This document shows positions 4,917-7,062 of a stretch of 7,062 nt of DNA, one piece after another. This DNA is from Candidatus Dormiibacterota bacterium (lineage in GTDB: Bacteria > Chloroflexota > Dormibacteria > Aeolococcales > Aeolococcaceae): the NCBI GenBank assembly GCA_003153215.1, contig PLXL01000153.1, positions 12,874-19,935 on the forward strand, given 5' to 3'. The first letter of the stretch is position 1. Each line of letters starts with the position of its first letter. Made by a program: the position numbers and the translations under genes. Below the pieces are notes generated by a model, which was not told the origin of the DNA, did no database searches, and saw nothing but the letters and a program-made list of their open reading frames with translations.

Positions 4917-5999
4917 CTATCGCTGGATCCGCGCGGCGCCCCCCGCCGCGACGGCGCGCACCTGGGCGAGCGTCGCCATCGTGGTATCGCCCGGGTACCC
5001 GGTGACGAGCGCGCCGTGCGCCCAGCCGAGCCGGAGCGCCTGCTCGGGCGGCTCCCCCGTGAGCAGGCCGTAGACAAAACCGGCCGCGAAGCCGTCGCCG
5101 CCGCCCACCCGATCGTAGACGTCCAGCTTGCGGCTGGGCGCGACGATGGTCTCGCCTCCGATCATGGCCACGGCGCTCCAGATGTGACGATTCGCGGAGC
5201 GGACATCACGCAGAGTGGTCGCCATGACCGCCAGGTTCGGGTAGTGCTCGCGGACCCGCTCCATCAGGCCCACGAAGCCCCCCACCTCCAGGCTCCCCCC
5301 GGCTCCGGGCTCGGGGCCGGAGATGCCGAGCGCCTGCTGGACGTCCTCCTCGTTGCCAAGCAGCACGTCCACGTTCTCCACGATCCGGCCGATCACTGAC
5401 TGCGCCTCCGGCTGCCCTCCGCGGGTGGCCCAGAGCTTCTCCCGGTAGTTGAGATCGAAGGAGACCACGGCGCCGGCCGCCTTGGCGGCGCGCATCCCCT
5501 CGACGATCAGCGCGCTCGTCGACTCCGAGAGTGCGGCGAAGAGCCCGCCGGAGTGAAACCAGCGCACCCCCTGGCCGAAAATCTCGTCCCAGTCGAAGTC
5601 GCCGGGCCCGAGGAGGGCCGCGGCCTCCCCCGCCCGGTTGTAGAAGACGACGGGTGGGCGGATGCCGAAGCCGCGATCGCTGTAGACGGTGGCGATGTTG
5701 GGACCGCGCACCCCGTCGTGCGGGGACCAGCGGTAGATGCCCAGGACGCCCATCGCGCGGACCCGTTCGGCGACGAGCTGGCCGATCGGATAGTCGACGC
5801 AGGCGGAGGCGACCGCGGTCTGCAGGCCGAAGCAGCTGGCCAGGTTGGCGGCCACGTTGTACTCCGCCCCGCTCACATGGATGCGGCACTCGGTCGCCTT
5901 CTGGAAGGGGACGTCACCGGGATCCAGACGGATCACCAGCGCCCCGAGCGAGACGAAGTCCAGCGCTCCGGTTGGCGGAATCCTGAGCTCGGGCGTCAC
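4917..5999 (-). CDS. kdgK: PfkB-family sugar kinase, probable 2-keto-3-deoxygluconate kinase
   Basis: This enzyme probably uses ATP to phosphorylate 2-keto-3-deoxygluconate, the product of ManD, to KDPG, which an aldolase splits into pyruvate and glyceraldehyde-3-phosphate. The 360 residues form a ribokinase/PfkB fold: the N-terminal substrate-binding motif is SGAEYNVA (43-50), [10 protein letters not shown] (181-190) and LLGNEED (213-219) are typical of KDG-kinase-like members, and the C-terminal PfkB signature is GGGDGF (299-304) with catalytic Asp302. The usual consensus there is GAGDAF. The GTG start at 5999 overlaps the manD stop as GTGA, with no strong Shine-Dalgarno, implying translational coupling; the first strand ([10 protein letters not shown]) begins at residue 16 as expected. 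Substrate choice rests mainly on the operon. PfkB specificity is hard to read from sequence, and a 5-keto or fructose-type kinase is the alternative. Confidence 0.85.
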   Translation of the reverse strand: MTPELRIPPTGALDFVSLGALVIRLDPGDVPFQKATECRIHVSGAEYNVAANLASCFGLQTAVASACVDYPIGQLVAERVRAMGVLGIYRWSPHDGVRGPNIATVYSDRGFGIRPPVVFYNRAGEAAALLGPGDFDWDEIFGQGVRWFHSGGLFAALSESTSALIVEGMRAAKAAGAVVSFDLNYREKLWATRGGQPEAQSVIGRIVENVDVLLGNEEDVQQALGISGPEPGAGGSLEVGGFVGLMERVREHYPNLAVMATTLRDVRSANRHIWSAVAMIGGETIVAPSRKLDVYDRVGGGDGFAAGFVYGLLTGEPPEQALRLGWAHGALVTGYPGDTTMATLAQVRAVAAGGAARIQR

Positions 6000-7062
6000 C
6001 AGCTGTGCACCGTCCCGTCGACCAGGCGGTTGGTCGGCAGGTAGGCGCGCTGGTACGGGTACCGCGCCGCCAGCTCCTCATCGATGTCGACCCCGAGGCC
6101 GGGCTCCTCGCCGGGATGCAGGTAGCCGTCCGCGAAGCGGTAGGAGTGCGGGAAGACCTCGTCGGTCTCCGCGGAGTGCCGCATGTACTCCTGGATGCCG
6201 AAGTTGGGGATGGAGACGTCGAGGTGAAGGGCGGCGGCGAGGCAGACGGGGGAGAGATCGTTGGCCCCGTGCGAGCCGCTGCGGACATGGTAGAGCTCGG
6301 CGAGCTGGAAGATGCGGCGGAGGTGGGTGATCCCGCCGGCGTGAACGACGTCGGCGCGGATGTAGTCGATGAGCTGCTCGGTGATGAGCTGCTGGCAATC
6401 CCAGATGGAGTTGAAGACCTCCCCCACCGCGAGCGGCGTCGTGGTGTGCTGCCGGATGATCCGGAACCCCTCCTGGAGCTCCGCCGGCACCAGGTCCTCG
6501 AGCCAGAAGAGCTGGTACTCCTCGACCCGCCGTGCGAGCCGGGCGGCCTCGATCGGGGTCAGCCGGTGGTGGGCATCGTGGAGGAGCGCGAAGTCGAACC
6601 CGAACCGCTCCCGTACCGCCTCGAAGAGTGCCGGGATCTGATGCAGGTAGCGAGCCGACGACCAGTCGGACATCTCGGCGGTGGCGGCGGCAGCGGGCAC
6701 GTAGCCGGACTCGTGATGGGCGGTGTCGGTGCTCACCCCATAGATGGAGCTGATCCCCTGGATGCCCACCTGCACGCGAACGGCGCGATAGCCGAGGTCC
6801 AGGAAGCGAGCGACCTCGTCGAGCACCTGGGGCACCGTCTCGCCGTTGGCATGCCCGTAGACGGTGACGCCATCGCGGCTCCGACCGCCCAGCAACTGGT
6901 ACACCGGCAGGCCGGCGACCTTGCCCTTGATGTCCCAGAGCGCGGTGTCGACGGCCGCGATCGCGGTCATGGTGACCGGTCCCCGGCGCCAGTAGCCGCC
7001 CTTGTAGAGGAACTGCCAGGTGTCCTCGATGCGGGAGGCGTCCCGCCCGAGGAGCAGGGGGC
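5996..7062 (-). CDS. manD: D-mannonate dehydratase, ManD type (enolase superfamily), N-terminus outside the window
   Basis: ManD removes water from D-mannonate with Mg2+ to give 2-keto-3-deoxygluconate. Visible are 354 residues through the TGA; by alignment to E. coli RspA from memory about 52 N-terminal residues are missing, so no start can be given (an ATG at 6970 is internal). Numbered from the first visible residue, the metal ligands are Asp162, Glu188 and Glu214 (motifs HDAHH, FWLED, GEVFN), spaced 26 apart as in the family. Arg95 and Tyr107, 12 apart, fit the Arg147/Tyr159 base pair, and His164 and His264 fit the other catalytic residues. SHGANDLSP (263-271) has Ala where RspA-like weak members have Pro, suggesting an efficient mannonate dehydratase. 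The C-terminus ends in the typical short tail (TVHSW). It is the most upstream operon gene seen and overlaps kdgK by 4 bp. It replaces the unrelated UxuA. D-gluconate dehydratase is a less likely alternative. Confidence 0.94.
   Translation of the reverse strand, partial: PLLLGRDASRIEDTWQFLYKGGYWRRGPVTMTAIAAVDTALWDIKGKVAGLPVYQLLGGRSRDGVTVYGHANGETVPQVLDEVARFLDLGYRAVRVQVGIQGISSIYGVSTDTAHHESGYVPAAAATAEMSDWSSARYLHQIPALFEAVRERFGFDFALLHDAHHRLTPIEAARLARRVEEYQLFWLEDLVPAELQEGFRIIRQHTTTPLAVGEVFNSIWDCQQLITEQLIDYIRADVVHAGGITHLRRIFQLAELYHVRSGSHGANDLSPVCLAAALHLDVSIPNFGIQEYMRHSAETDEVFPHSYRFADGYLHPGEEPGLGVDIDEELAARYPYQRAYLPTNRLVDGTVHSW

Noticed and set aside
3495..5399. Plus-strand open frame of 634 codons across uxaC and kdgK
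   Set aside because: It is antisense to two genes with intact catalytic motifs, and its composition (Arg, Gly, Val, Glu, Asp) mirrors the reversed coding strand. No start signal or family feature is seen.
5531..6330. Arg-rich plus-strand frames opposite kdgK and manD
   Set aside because: Arg-Ser-Gly-rich shadows of GC-rich coding DNA on the opposite strand.
1..7062. CRISPR array, transposase, integrase, toxin-antitoxin or phage genes
   Set aside because: No regularly spaced repeats, transposase or recombinase motifs, or small paired genes were found; all firm genes are GlmU, tRNA-Gln and uronate catabolism.

Overview
The window is high-GC bacterial DNA (about 70% G+C by eye, with third codon positions almost all G or C). 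It joins a housekeeping locus to a sugar-acid catabolic operon. The organism looks like a high-GC soil-type bacterium, from Actinomycetota or a Chloroflexota/Dormibacterota-like lineage. Leaderless-looking promoters and a glmU/tRNA-Gln pairing would fit Actinomycetota. The GlmU acetyltransferase loop, however, reads NIGAGTVTCNYDG rather than the NIGASSVFVNYDG type I recall from mycobacteria, which argues against an ordinary actinomycete. This placement is inference.

Layout. Positions 1-1358 (minus strand) hold nearly all of glmU, with only its extreme C-terminus cut off by the window edge. Positions 1359-1797 have no firm gene. They carry a TATACT -10 element just upstream of glmU, a divergent TATGAT element followed by a possible leaderless 57-codon ORF (1479-1652), a strong hairpin directly after that ORF, and a possible promoter for the tRNA. 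A complete tRNA-Gln(UUG) with encoded CCA lies at 1798-1872 (plus strand). A 141-bp spacer follows, holding a GC-rich hairpin and a tandem 18-bp repeat. From 2014 to the right edge, one minus-strand operon is read in the order manD (5' end outside the window), kdgK, uxaC, uxuB.

How the genes work together. The four operon genes cover glucuronate breakdown as far as the phosphorylated keto-acid. UxaC converts D-glucuronate to D-fructuronate, and UxuB reduces that to D-mannonate. ManD dehydrates mannonate to 2-keto-3-deoxygluconate (KDG), and KdgK phosphorylates KDG to KDPG. The dehydratase is of the enolase-superfamily ManD type rather than the UxuA type. A KDPG aldolase, a transporter, a regulator and the operon promoter are not visible and, if linked, lie beyond position 7062. 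The genes are tightly coupled: GTGA and TTGA 4-bp stop/start overlaps at two junctions, and three consecutive genes with non-ATG starts.

No new defence, mobile or RNA-guided system is visible. The observations worth a second look are the ManD specificity residue, the Tyr-to-Cys change in the GlmU acetyltransferase site, the possible leaderless small gene, the repeat-expanded loop in UxuB, and the operon's position directly behind and convergent to a tRNA gene.
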